Shown here: in pieces, positions 1-4,867 of the stretch
How the letters are laid out: every line of letters starts with the position of its first letter
Position numbering within the stretch: the stretch's first letter is position 1
NCBI GenBank assembly: GCA_003219395.1
Contig: QHOR01000100.1
Span: 1-6,106, forward strand
DNA from: Verrucomicrobiota bacterium
Lineage (GTDB): Bacteria; Verrucomicrobiota; Verrucomicrobiia; Chthoniobacterales; UBA10450
Length of the DNA stretch: 6,106 nucleotides
Direction: 5' to 3'
Notes under the pieces: model-generated
Database searches by the model: none
Told to the model about the DNA's origin: nothing
Seen by the model: only the letters and a program-made list of their open reading frames with translations
Position numbers and translations under genes: made by a program

Positions 1-465
1 TTTTGAAGCCTCGACATCGAGTTTTTCCGCGATGGCTTTGACTAATGTGATCAGACGCGTCACCTCGTGCTCGGCTAGAAGACTTATTTGCAAGTCCAGT
101 TCGGCACGGCTCTCTGCCTCTCTGCTCATCCGGTTCTGTGTCATTAGCACGAACGTGGTCAGAAAAATTGCTTCCACCGATGCGACCATGGCCAGAATAA
201 CAAAACTTGGATCGAACTTCGGCGTTGGTACTCCCGGAAGATTAATCACGATCCACGTACCGTAGATCAGCGCGTGAATGTACACGAAACGCATGCTGCC
301 GGTGAAACGCGTGATAGCGTCTGCGAACCGCTGGTCCAAACTCTTCCGTCGTTCCGAGAGCTGGCGTCTAGCGACCAACGAGCGTACGTTGCGCTCGACA
401 ACTCCCGCCAATCTCGCCGATTCCTGCTGCTGCTGCTCGTCTGCGTTCGCGTCTGACATTGCCAT
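1..465 (-). CDS. DUF1003 family membrane protein, C-terminus cut by the window edge
   Basis: The minus strand is open from an ATG at 465 to the left edge, giving 155 codons without a stop. Residues 1-45 are hydrophilic and include a run of four Gln (a CAG repeat). Two membrane segments follow, at about 58-76 and 88-108, joined by a short loop containing FDPSF. The segment SVEAIFLTTFVLMTQNRMS (about 96-114), followed by an acidic/basic helix (RAELDLQISLLAEHE), is the typical DUF1003 signature. The molecular function of this family is unknown; it is a small inner-membrane protein often found near stress genes. A second in-frame ATG at 459 is an alternative start, and neither has a clear ribosome-binding site. 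The gene diverges from the DUF1328 gene at 560 across a spacer of 94 bases, so the two promoters must lie close together. The family call is confident; the true C-terminus is not visible. Confidence 0.88.
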   Translation of the reverse strand, partial: MAMSDANADEQQQQESARLAGVVERNVRSLVARRQLSERRKSLDQRFADAITRFTGSMRFVYIHALIYGTWIVINLPGVPTPKFDPSFVILAMVASVEAIFLTTFVLMTQNRMSREAESRAELDLQISLLAEHEVTRLITLVKAIAEKLDVEASK

Positions 466-545
466 CACTGAATCGCATCGCGTGCTCTGGCGAGATGTCC
501 AGCATAAGAAGCCGCGCGGACCGGGGGCTTGTTTCGATTAACTTT

Positions 546-555
546 AAGGAGGTGA
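546..555 (+). promoter_or_regulatory. Full-length Shine-Dalgarno sequence of the first DUF1328 gene
   Basis: AAGGAGGTGA lies four bases before the ATG at 560 and is complementary to the whole anti-Shine-Dalgarno end of 16S rRNA. It fixes the start of a gene of only 57 codons and implies strong translation initiation. The same ten bases recur at 939-948 before the second DUF1328 gene. Confidence 0.85.
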
Positions 556-559
556 AGTC

Positions 560-733
560 ATGTTACGTTGGGCCATTATCTTTTTGGTCATAGCGATCGT
601 GGCAGCACTGTTTGGATTTACAGGGATTGCTGCCGGCGCCGCTGCGATTGCGAAATTCCTCTTTGGTCTGTTCCTTCTGCTATGCCTGATCTTCTTCATT
701 TTGGCGATAACAGCAGCTAGGAAAATTCCGTAG
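560..733 (+). CDS. DUF1328 family small membrane protein, copy 1 (57 aa)
   Basis: This is a 57-residue, almost wholly hydrophobic protein with two membrane segments: about residues 4-20 ([17 protein letters not shown]) and 30-50. They are separated by the small-residue turn [12 protein letters not shown]. The MLxWA start, the FGFxGIAA motif and the length of 50-60 aa are typical of DUF1328 (E. coli YtjA type). These are inner-membrane proteins of unknown function, often seen with stress genes in soil bacteria. The start is set by a perfect Shine-Dalgarno sequence at 546-555. By eye it matches the product of 953-1123 at about 31 of the first 47 residues, so the two are tandem paralogues. Only the short tails (ITAARKIP here) differ strongly. 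Confidence 0.92.
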   Translation: MLRWAIIFLVIAIVAALFGFTGIAAGAAAIAKFLFGLFLLLCLIFFILAITAARKIP

Positions 734-848
734 GTGCTAGTCGGTTCCGAGGCTGTCTGGCGTTTGCGGAGCAACTATCGCAGTCTATTATCTGTTGCTG
801 GGGCTGAGCCGACTCGCGATTGTGGTCCTCCAACATCATTGCCTCGGG

Positions 849-869
849 GGTCCTCAAGCCATGAGGACC
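849..869. other. Perfect 8-bp inverted repeat (hairpin) between the DUF1328 paralogues
   Basis: GGTCCTCA at 849-856 and TGAGGACC at 862-869 are exact reverse complements around a 5-base loop (AGCCA). There is no T-run on either side, so this is not a standard intrinsic terminator. It could be an RNA structure between the two genes or a protein-binding palindrome; its role is unknown. Confidence 0.5.
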
Positions 870-938
870 TACGCGCAATCACGCAGAGATTTGGACATAA
901 AAGCACGCGAATTAGTCAGCTGACGCGATTCATAGCCA

Positions 939-948
939 AAGGAGGTGA
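939..948 (+). promoter_or_regulatory. Full-length Shine-Dalgarno sequence of the second DUF1328 gene
   Basis: AAGGAGGTGA lies four bases before the ATG at 953, in the same arrangement as at 546-555. The identity continues through the spacer and first codons with one change (G to A), so the duplication included the translation start region. It decides against the much longer reading frame that begins upstream at 734. Confidence 0.85.
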
Positions 949-952
949 AATC

Positions 953-1123
953 ATGTTAGGCTGGGCTGTAACTTTTCTAATAATTGCACTGATCGCAGCC
1001 GTGTTCGGCTTTGGCGGTATCGCCGCTGCGTCGGCGGGAATCGCGAAGGTTCTATTCTTCCTGTTCCTGGTGATGTGCATCATCTTTTTTATCTTCGGCT
1101 GGCGAGGCAGAGGCGTTCCATGA
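953..1123 (+). CDS. DUF1328 family small membrane protein, copy 2 (56 aa)
   Basis: This is a 56-residue two-span membrane protein. The first span is about residues 4-20 ([17 protein letters not shown]), followed by the turn [12 protein letters not shown] and a second span at about 33-49 ([17 protein letters not shown]). It ends in a short basic tail, WRGRGVP. It has the same family features and length as the gene at 560. The frame stays open upstream to 734, but residues encoded there are polar and unrelated to DUF1328, and the perfect Shine-Dalgarno sequence supports 953. The gap of 219 bases from copy 1 holds an 8-bp hairpin, so the copies may be transcribed together or separately. Function is unknown; retention of two diverged copies suggests both are used. 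Confidence 0.92.
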   Translation: MLGWAVTFLIIALIAAVFGFGGIAAASAGIAKVLFFLFLVMCIIFFIFGWRGRGVP

Positions 1124-1129
1124 TGAGCG

Positions 1130-1149
1130 AGTCACCCAGATAGGTGACT
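1130..1149. other. 7-bp inverted repeat in the convergent spacer, possible weak terminator
   Basis: AGTCACC (1130-1136) and GGTGACT (1143-1149) form a perfect 7-bp stem with a 6-base loop, seven bases after the second DUF1328 stop. A convergent gene ends at 1268, so a hairpin here could serve transcripts from both sides. The lack of a T-run on either strand makes a canonical intrinsic terminator unlikely. Confidence 0.4.
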
Positions 1150-1185
1150 GTCCATACCTCATCAAGCTTCGCGAGTTTCACAAAC

Positions 1186-1212
1186 GATCGTGTAGGAGTG
1201 ATCGTGTAGGAG
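1186..1212. repeat. Two tandem copies of a 14-bp unit
   Basis: GATCGTGTAGGAG occurs at 1186-1198 and again at 1200-1212, giving a 14-base period; the spacer base is T after the first copy and the second is followed by C. It lies in the spacer between convergent genes. Two copies are too few to call a repeat family. It may be a local slippage duplication. Confidence 0.6.
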
Positions 1213-1267
1213 CAACGGCGGAGCCGAACCAAGCTGGTCTGCAGATAACCAACCCGGATCCGTCTAG

Positions 1268-1894
1268 TTATTGACGCCGGCTGCGCCGGTTTCGCCCTGT
1301 TTTCTGCGTCGCACGCAACGCAATGCGCGAAGAGGGGCGAATATCGGCCTTTAGAGCTTTCCTCATGAGCGCAAGTGCGGAGTCGTTTTCTTTTTTTGTG
1401 TTCGACACGGTGCAATCCGCGGGCACAAACAATTTGAAATCGCGCATGTACGCATCGTTCGCTGTGAAGAGGACACAAAAATTCCCGGCAATACCCGTCA
1501 GAATCAAATTTTGCGTTTCCAGATAGCGGAGAAGCGTCTCAAGCGTAGTGGAAAAAAATCCAGAGTGCTTCGGCTTAAGCACAAAATAATCACTTTCCTC
1601 GGGGCGCAACAATTCCACCACCTTGCGACCGCGGCTCTGCCGCGCGCAGTGTTCTACAGTGCGGCGGAAGTCGGATTTCCATCGTCCGAAATTGTCATTG
1701 ACATAAATGACTGGGACGCCTGCTTTTTGGGCGCGACGTTTCAAACGTAAGAGATTTCTCGCCATCGGCCGCGCGTACCTGAGCAATTGATTAGACTCCG
1801 GAAAATCAAAATCGTTGATGACGTCAATCAAAAGCAACGCGAACTCATGCTTGTCGGGCGCGCTGCCGTGCAGGTCGAAGTTTATTTCGGGCAT
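1268..1894 (-). CDS. Isochorismatase-like cysteine hydrolase (208 aa)
   Basis: The 208-residue protein has the isochorismatase/nicotinamidase fold signatures in order. The first is LLLIDVINDFD (about 20-30) with the likely catalytic Asp24. Then comes the hydrophobic strand VPVIYVND (60-67). LKPKHSGFF (106-114) carries the likely catalytic Lys107. ILTGIAGNFCVLFTANDA (131-148) carries the nucleophile Cys140. The family cleaves isochorismate, nicotinamide, biuret, ureas and similar amides; the substrate cannot be read from the sequence. The core ends near residue 188, followed by a basic tail of about 20 residues (ending RNRRSRRQ) that is longer than in typical members. The ATG at 1894 lies 20 residues before the first motif, as usual, but has no clear ribosome-binding site. 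It lies 126 bases downstream of the iron-permease-like gene on the same strand, so co-transcription is possible. Most likely cytoplasmic. Confidence 0.88.
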   Translation of the reverse strand: MPEINFDLHGSAPDKHEFALLLIDVINDFDFPESNQLLRYARPMARNLLRLKRRAQKAGVPVIYVNDNFGRWKSDFRRTVEHCARQSRGRKVVELLRPEESDYFVLKPKHSGFFSTTLETLLRYLETQNLILTGIAGNFCVLFTANDAYMRDFKLFVPADCTVSNTKKENDSALALMRKALKADIRPSSRIALRATQKTGRNRRSRRQ

Positions 1895-2020
1895 TTTGTG
1901 AACTGCAAAATCGTTCAGCGATCGGAACCGATTACCTATTCACGCAATAGCGTTGAAGCTGAACGAACAAATGATCCATTTCCGCAGGCGAGACATAATC
2001 CGTCAATCCTACGCCGTTTT

Positions 2021-2503
2021 TCATCGCAATTCGGGTATCTCCGCAAGACGCGAAGGAGGACCGCTCTCAGCTCGTTTACGCATGCTCTTGAATTGCTTTT
2101 CAAGCTTCTTCAGCTCCTCATCAGATAAGTTTTCCAGATCAACAAGTTCGTTGCGTGCGCCTTTGAGAGCGCGGATCAGCTCGTCCAATTTGAGATGCAC
2201 TGCTTTAGCATCGCGGTTTTGCGTGTTCTGGATGAGAAACACCATCAGGAAGGTGACGATTGTCGTGGCAGTATTTATCACCAACTGCCAAGTATCGGAA
2301 AAATGAAACATTGGTCCGGTAAAAATCCAGACAAGTATGACGAGCACGGCCCCGGTAAAAGCCCAGGCGCTTCCGAGAGCGAATGAGGAATTACGCGCAA
2401 AGACTCGAAATGCGTCGCTTACCACGCAAAAGAAATCCCGCTTCTTATCCTGTTTCTTTAGCTTCTTGGTTTCGGTCTCCATACCGGCGCCTTCATTTCG
2501 CAT
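2021..2503 (-). CDS. Low-affinity iron permease family (Fet4-like) small membrane protein
   Basis: The 160-residue protein has a charged, Lys-rich N-terminus (about 1-23), membrane segments at about 45-63 and 75-92, and a C-terminal amphipathic, coiled-coil-prone helix rich in Glu/Lys (about 104-147). The segment WQLVINTATTIVTFLMVFLI (72-91), followed by QNTQNRDAKAVHLKLDELI (92-110), is the hallmark of the bacterial low-affinity iron permease family (PF04120). The family name comes from yeast Fet4; iron transport by the short bacterial members is not established, and two spans look too few for a transporter unless it forms oligomers. The ATG at 2482 (residue 8) has an AAGG about eight bases upstream and may be the real start, since the ATG at 2503 lacks one. 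The next gene on this strand is the cysteine hydrolase. The family call is firm; the role is uncertain. Confidence 0.88.
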   Translation of the reverse strand: MRNEGAGMETETKKLKKQDKKRDFFCVVSDAFRVFARNSSFALGSAWAFTGAVLVILVWIFTGPMFHFSDTWQLVINTATTIVTFLMVFLIQNTQNRDAKAVHLKLDELIRALKGARNELVDLENLSDEELKKLEKQFKSMRKRAESGPPSRLAEIPELR

Positions 2504-2674
2504 GTAACTCGACGAATGGTTGCAAACAGTCGCTAAGCACCACGTTAAAGCTTAGAGACGTCGTCTGATTAACGCCGAAAAATTACGCCAAGGATACGCG
2601 CCGAAAAAGCTGTGAATACTGCCTCATTTTTTAGAGGCTGGCCACCCCAAACTCAACCTGATATCAGTCACAGC

Positions 2675-2752
2675 ATGAACAGAAGCATCTTCTACATAAT
2701 TGGAGTAATTGTTGTTATCGTAATCGTCCTAAAATTGCTCGGCCTGTTTTAG
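2675..2752 (+). CDS. Probable 25-aa single-span membrane peptide
   Basis: An ATG at 2675 opens 25 codons ending in TAG. The product has a short polar start (MNRS), then one continuous hydrophobic helix from residue 5 to the end, broken only by Lys20, finishing LKLLGLF. This layout (MNRxIxYIIGVIVV...LGLF) resembles tiny single-pass proteins annotated as hypothetical in many Gram-negative bacteria, although I cannot name a family. No good Shine-Dalgarno sequence is visible. A GC-rich hairpin starts 20 bases after the stop, as expected at the end of a short transcript. An open frame this short can arise by chance; the unbroken hydrophobicity and N-terminal charge pattern are the arguments for it being real. 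Confidence 0.5.
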   Translation: MNRSIFYIIGVIVVIVIVLKLLGLF

Positions 2753-2771
2753 AGGGTCGGCTTTGCTGGTA

Positions 2772-2790
2772 GCTCCCGCTAACGGGGGGC
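2772..2790. terminator. GC-rich hairpin after the 25-aa membrane peptide
   Basis: CTCCCG (2773-2778) pairs with CGGGGG (2783-2788) including one G-T pair, around the four-base loop CTAA. It is 20 bases downstream of the TAG at 2752. No T-run follows, so this is a possible terminator or RNA-stabilising structure only. Confidence 0.3.
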
Positions 2791-2867
2791 GCCGTCAATA
2801 ACGCGCATGGCACATTCAGCCTTTCATTGCTGGTTCCGAAAAGCTGACGGTGTTTCTCGGACGCGAT

Positions 2868-2877
2868 GACACGTGTC
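2868..2877. other. Perfect 10-bp palindrome upstream of the basic-tail gene
   Basis: GACACGTGTC is a perfect palindrome, flanked by CGAT (2864-2867) and ATCG (2879-2882), which extend the symmetry if one base is bulged. It lies about 107 bases before the ATG at 2984 in a spacer of 231 bases. It could be an operator for a dimeric regulator, but no regulator is identified. Confidence 0.3.
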
Positions 2878-2983
2878 GATCGCTGATGAGCGTCACCAGG
2901 TATTTCTGAATGTGTTAAGGCTATATCGACCGTGTCATCCGATCTAATTTGTAGCGAACGAAAATACTAAGGACCTGTCATTT

Positions 2984-3445
2984 ATGCCCAACCATCCAAA
3001 ATCAGAAAAGAAAAAAAGCCCGACATCATCTGAAGATATCCAGATTCCACCAATTCCGAAGCAAACAGCTGGAGCGGTAACTGGTGCAGCAATCGGCAGC
3101 ATAGCCGGCCCAACTGGCGCAGTCGTTGGCGGAGTGATCGGGGCTGTCGCGGGAAAAGCCGCCGCCCGCGGTCGGCGGCCAATTCGGAAGGCTGTTAGAC
3201 TCGCCACAGCAGTCTCGAAAGGTGCACTCAAACTACGGCCGGTTAAAAAGGCACTGACTAAGTCGCGAAAAACGGGCGGGCGGCGGTTACGTGCCAAGCG
3301 TGCGAAAACGACGAGATCTCGGAAATCCTCCGCAATGCAGACGCGAACGGCACGGGGCTCGCGCAAATCGATAAAGTCTCGGCCAAAATCGACATCGTCG
3401 CGTGCGCGGCAGAAAGGCCGGAGCCGCCGCACGAAAAGGCGTTAA
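2984..3445 (+). CDS. Glycine-zipper protein with a histone-H1-like Lys/Arg-rich tail (153 aa)
   Basis: The start at 2984 has AAGGA at 2969-2973. The product has three parts. Residues 1-26 are polar with a Lys cluster and a Pro/Ile segment (IQIPPIPKQ). Residues 29-60 are a Gly/Ala-rich hydrophobic stretch with small residues at regular spacing (GAVTGAAIGSIAG, then GAVVGGVIGAVAG), a glycine-zipper pattern that could insert in a membrane. Residues 62-153 carry 39 Lys or Arg in 92 positions and no Asp or Glu; they are also rich in Ser, Thr and Ala, like histone-H1/Hc1-type or AlgP-type tails. Such tails bind nucleic acids or other polyanions. The combination would suit a membrane-associated DNA-, RNA- or polyphosphate-binding protein, but this is inference and I do not recognise a named family. 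The gene stands alone, with 231 bases before it and 266 after. Confidence 0.75.
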   Translation: MPNHPKSEKKKSPTSSEDIQIPPIPKQTAGAVTGAAIGSIAGPTGAVVGGVIGAVAGKAAARGRRPIRKAVRLATAVSKGALKLRPVKKALTKSRKTGGRRLRAKRAKTTRSRKSSAMQTRTARGSRKSIKSRPKSTSSRARQKGRSRRTKRR

Positions 3446-3613
3446 ACCGCCTGCCAGGGGTTGTTAGCGAACATCGCCTTTGATGTCGGCACTGTAGTTA
3501 GCCCTGAGTCCTATTACCTGACTCTTACGATTCGTTGGTTCTGAGACAGAAAGCCGGGGATACCTAGCACAGTCCCGCGACCATCCGATGGAGGATAGGA
3601 TTTTGTCTGACTA

Positions 3614-3630
3614 GCTAACCATCCGTTAGC
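3614..3630. other. 6-bp inverted repeat in the leader of the stress gene cluster
   Basis: GCTAAC (3614-3619) and GTTAGC (3625-3630) form a perfect 6-bp stem with the loop CCATC, about 80 bases before the 38-aa gene. The surrounding 3446-3711 spacer should hold the promoter of the downstream cluster, but I could not recognise a -35/-10 pair. The inverted repeat could be an operator or leader hairpin. Confidence 0.25.
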
Positions 3631-3700
3631 CCGATTGTGTGCTTTCACTAGTCGAAGCAAGTTCCGCGCACAACGAATAGCTCCGGATCACAACTAACAA

Positions 3701-3705
3701 AAGGA
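3701..3705 (+). promoter_or_regulatory. Ribosome-binding site of the 38-aa membrane peptide gene
   Basis: AAGGA, within an A-rich stretch, ends six bases before the ATG at 3712. This good spacing is the main reason to accept a reading frame of only 38 codons. Confidence 0.65.
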
Positions 3706-3711
3706 TATCTG

Positions 3712-3828
3712 ATGCGTTTAACAAATAAAATCAAAGAAGAGGGCGCGACTGGGTACATTTTAGTTTGGCTTCTGGGAATTCCGATTCCCATTCTGCTTCT
3801 GATCTTTCTGCTGCGGGGTTGTACGTAA
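3712..3828 (+). CDS. 38-aa single-span membrane peptide with a GIPIP motif
   Basis: The 38-residue product begins with a basic and polar segment (MRLTNKIKEEGATG). A membrane helix follows at about 15-34 (YILVWLLGIPIPILLLIFLL), and the protein ends RGCT. The WLLGIPIP segment with two prolines in the middle of the span recurs, to my knowledge, in small hypothetical membrane proteins of Gram-negative bacteria; I cannot give a family name or function. A good Shine-Dalgarno sequence (3701-3705) supports translation. It is the first gene of the plus-strand cluster, 70 bases upstream of the YciE/YciF-like gene with no terminator between, so it is probably co-transcribed with stress proteins. The Cys next to the C-terminus is the only reactive residue. 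It could act as a small inner-membrane regulator, but that is inference. Confidence 0.72.
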   Translation: MRLTNKIKEEGATGYILVWLLGIPIPILLLIFLLRGCT

Positions 3829-3898
3829 AGATTTGGAGCCCGCACCGCTTAACAAAACAGACCACCTCGAACAAGACCCCGGATATAAACACCGCACA

Positions 3899-4387
3899 AT
3901 GAAACTAGAAACGCTCAAAGACCTATATATTCACGAACTCAAAGACCTCTACAGCGCGGAGAAGCAAATTATAAAAGCGCTGCCGAAAATGGTTAAAGCC
4001 GCTACTAACAAGCAGCTTGCGGCGGGATTCGAAGAACATTTCGAGCAGACGAAGGAACACGTAGCGCGTCTTGAAAAGATTTTAACGAGCCACGATGCGT
4101 CAACGCGGGGCCCTAAGTGTGAGGGGATGGAGGGTCTTCTCAAAGAGGGAGAGGAAATCATCGAAGAAGATGCTGAAGAGGAAGTGCGTGACGCCGGTCT
4201 AATAGCTGCTGCGCAGCGTGTTGAGCATTATGAGATGGCCGGCTACGGTTGCGCTCGCACCTACGCCGAGTTATTGGAGGATCGCGATGGTGCCCAGCTA
4301 CTTCAGACTACCTTGACCGAGGAATCAGATACAGACAAAAAGTTGACCAAGTTGGCCGAATCCGTGATCAACGTCGCGGCTAAATAA
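3899..4387 (+). CDS. YciE/YciF ferritin-like stress protein (DUF892, 162 aa)
   Basis: The protein starts MKLETLKDLYIHELKDLYSA and has the length (162 aa) and helical make-up of the DUF892/YciE-YciF family, which forms dimeric four-helix ferritin-like bundles. Likely metal-site residues lie in the helices IHELKDLYSAEKQI (11-24, Glu13 and Glu21), FEEHFEQTKEHVARLE (44-59, Glu53 and His54), RVEHYEMAGYG (107-117, Glu109, His110, Glu112) and LTEESDTDKKL (139-149). YciF in enterobacteria is induced by osmotic and other stresses; iron or oxygen chemistry is proposed for the family but not proven. The frame continues upstream to a TTG at 3833, but the added 22 residues are not family-like, so the ATG at 3899 is preferred although no clear ribosome-binding site precedes it. 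The next gene starts 70 bases downstream. Cytoplasmic. Confidence 0.93.
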   Translation: MKLETLKDLYIHELKDLYSAEKQIIKALPKMVKAATNKQLAAGFEEHFEQTKEHVARLEKILTSHDASTRGPKCEGMEGLLKEGEEIIEEDAEEEVRDAGLIAAAQRVEHYEMAGYGCARTYAELLEDRDGAQLLQTTLTEESDTDKKLTKLAESVINVAAK

Positions 4388-4457
4388 ACAAACCCGGTAG
4401 GCGTACGAGTTGCGATCAGTAATAGCGACGCCCCCATTAACTCAAACGAAAGGACCC

Positions 4458-4835
4458 ATGAAACGAAGTTTATTAGCAGCAGTTTGCCTCAGCACAGTTA
4501 CCCTAGCGGCTTTCGCAGCCGACGAAGACAAGACGAAAGTCGATAACACAGCAACAAACCAGCGCGATCGCTCCGGTGAAACCAAGACCTCTGGCGACCA
4601 ATCAAATAATTCTGCGGATTTAAAAATCACCCAGGCTATCCGGCAGGCGCTAATGAAAGACGACGGGCTTTCAACGACCGCGAAGAACATCAAAGTCATT
4701 ACTACCAACGGCCAAGTCACACTCCGGGGGCCCGTTAAGAGTGCACAAGAAAAAGCAAAAATCGATCAGATTGCAAAATCAGCGGCAGGCGGCGCCAAGA
4801 TCGACGATCAACTCGACATCAAGGAACCAAAATAA
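4458..4835 (+). CDS. Secreted BON-domain protein (125 aa)
   Basis: Residues 1-20 form a Sec signal peptide: MKRS, a hydrophobic core, then AAFA with cleavage expected before ADEDK. Residues 22-52 are a polar, low-complexity linker rich in Asp, Asn, Thr and Ser. Residues 54-122 are one BON domain, with LKITQAIRQALMKDDGLS, then the strand pair IKVITTNGQVTLRGPVKS and a closing helix and strand ending in GAKIDDQLDI. BON domains bind phospholipid membranes and occur in periplasmic osmotic-stress proteins such as OsmY, which has two; this protein has only one. AAAGGA just upstream of the ATG supports this start rather than in-frame codons from 4410. It probably protects or tethers to the envelope from the periplasm. 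The gap to the next gene is only 32 bases, so co-transcription is likely. Confidence 0.93.
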   Translation: MKRSLLAAVCLSTVTLAAFAADEDKTKVDNTATNQRDRSGETKTSGDQSNNSADLKITQAIRQALMKDDGLSTTAKNIKVITTNGQVTLRGPVKSAQEKAKIDQIAKSAAGGAKIDDQLDIKEPK

Positions 4836-4867
4836 CAATAACCTCAAACACACGAAAGAAAGTCATT

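Noticed and set aside
734..1123. A longer 129-codon version of the second DUF1328 gene starting at 734
   Set aside because: The first 73 residues are polar and unrelated to DUF1328, and the perfect Shine-Dalgarno sequence at 939-948 marks the ATG at 953.
1277..1289. CCGGC/GCCGG hairpin with nearby T residues
   Set aside because: It lies inside the 3' end of the isochorismatase-like coding region, where arginine and glycine codons explain the GC richness, and the T-run is interrupted.
1089..1478. 129-codon minus-strand frame overlapping both the DUF1328 and isochorismatase genes
   Set aside because: It lies in another frame across two well-supported genes, shows no motifs and has no start signal.
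2621..2638. GCCTC/GAGGC inverted repeat with a T-rich loop
   Set aside because: The stem is only 5 bp with an 8-base loop, and the T-run lies in the loop rather than after the stem, so it does not make a terminator.
2944..3432. 162-codon minus-strand frame opposite the basic-tail gene
   Set aside because: It is the complement of the Gly/Ala/Arg-rich coding sequence, which keeps the opposite strand free of stops. The plus strand has the ribosome-binding site and the coherent zipper-plus-tail layout.
3833..3898. N-terminal extension of the YciE/YciF gene from a TTG codon
   Set aside because: The added 22 residues are not family-like, and homologues start at the MKLETLKDLY-type sequence encoded from 3899.
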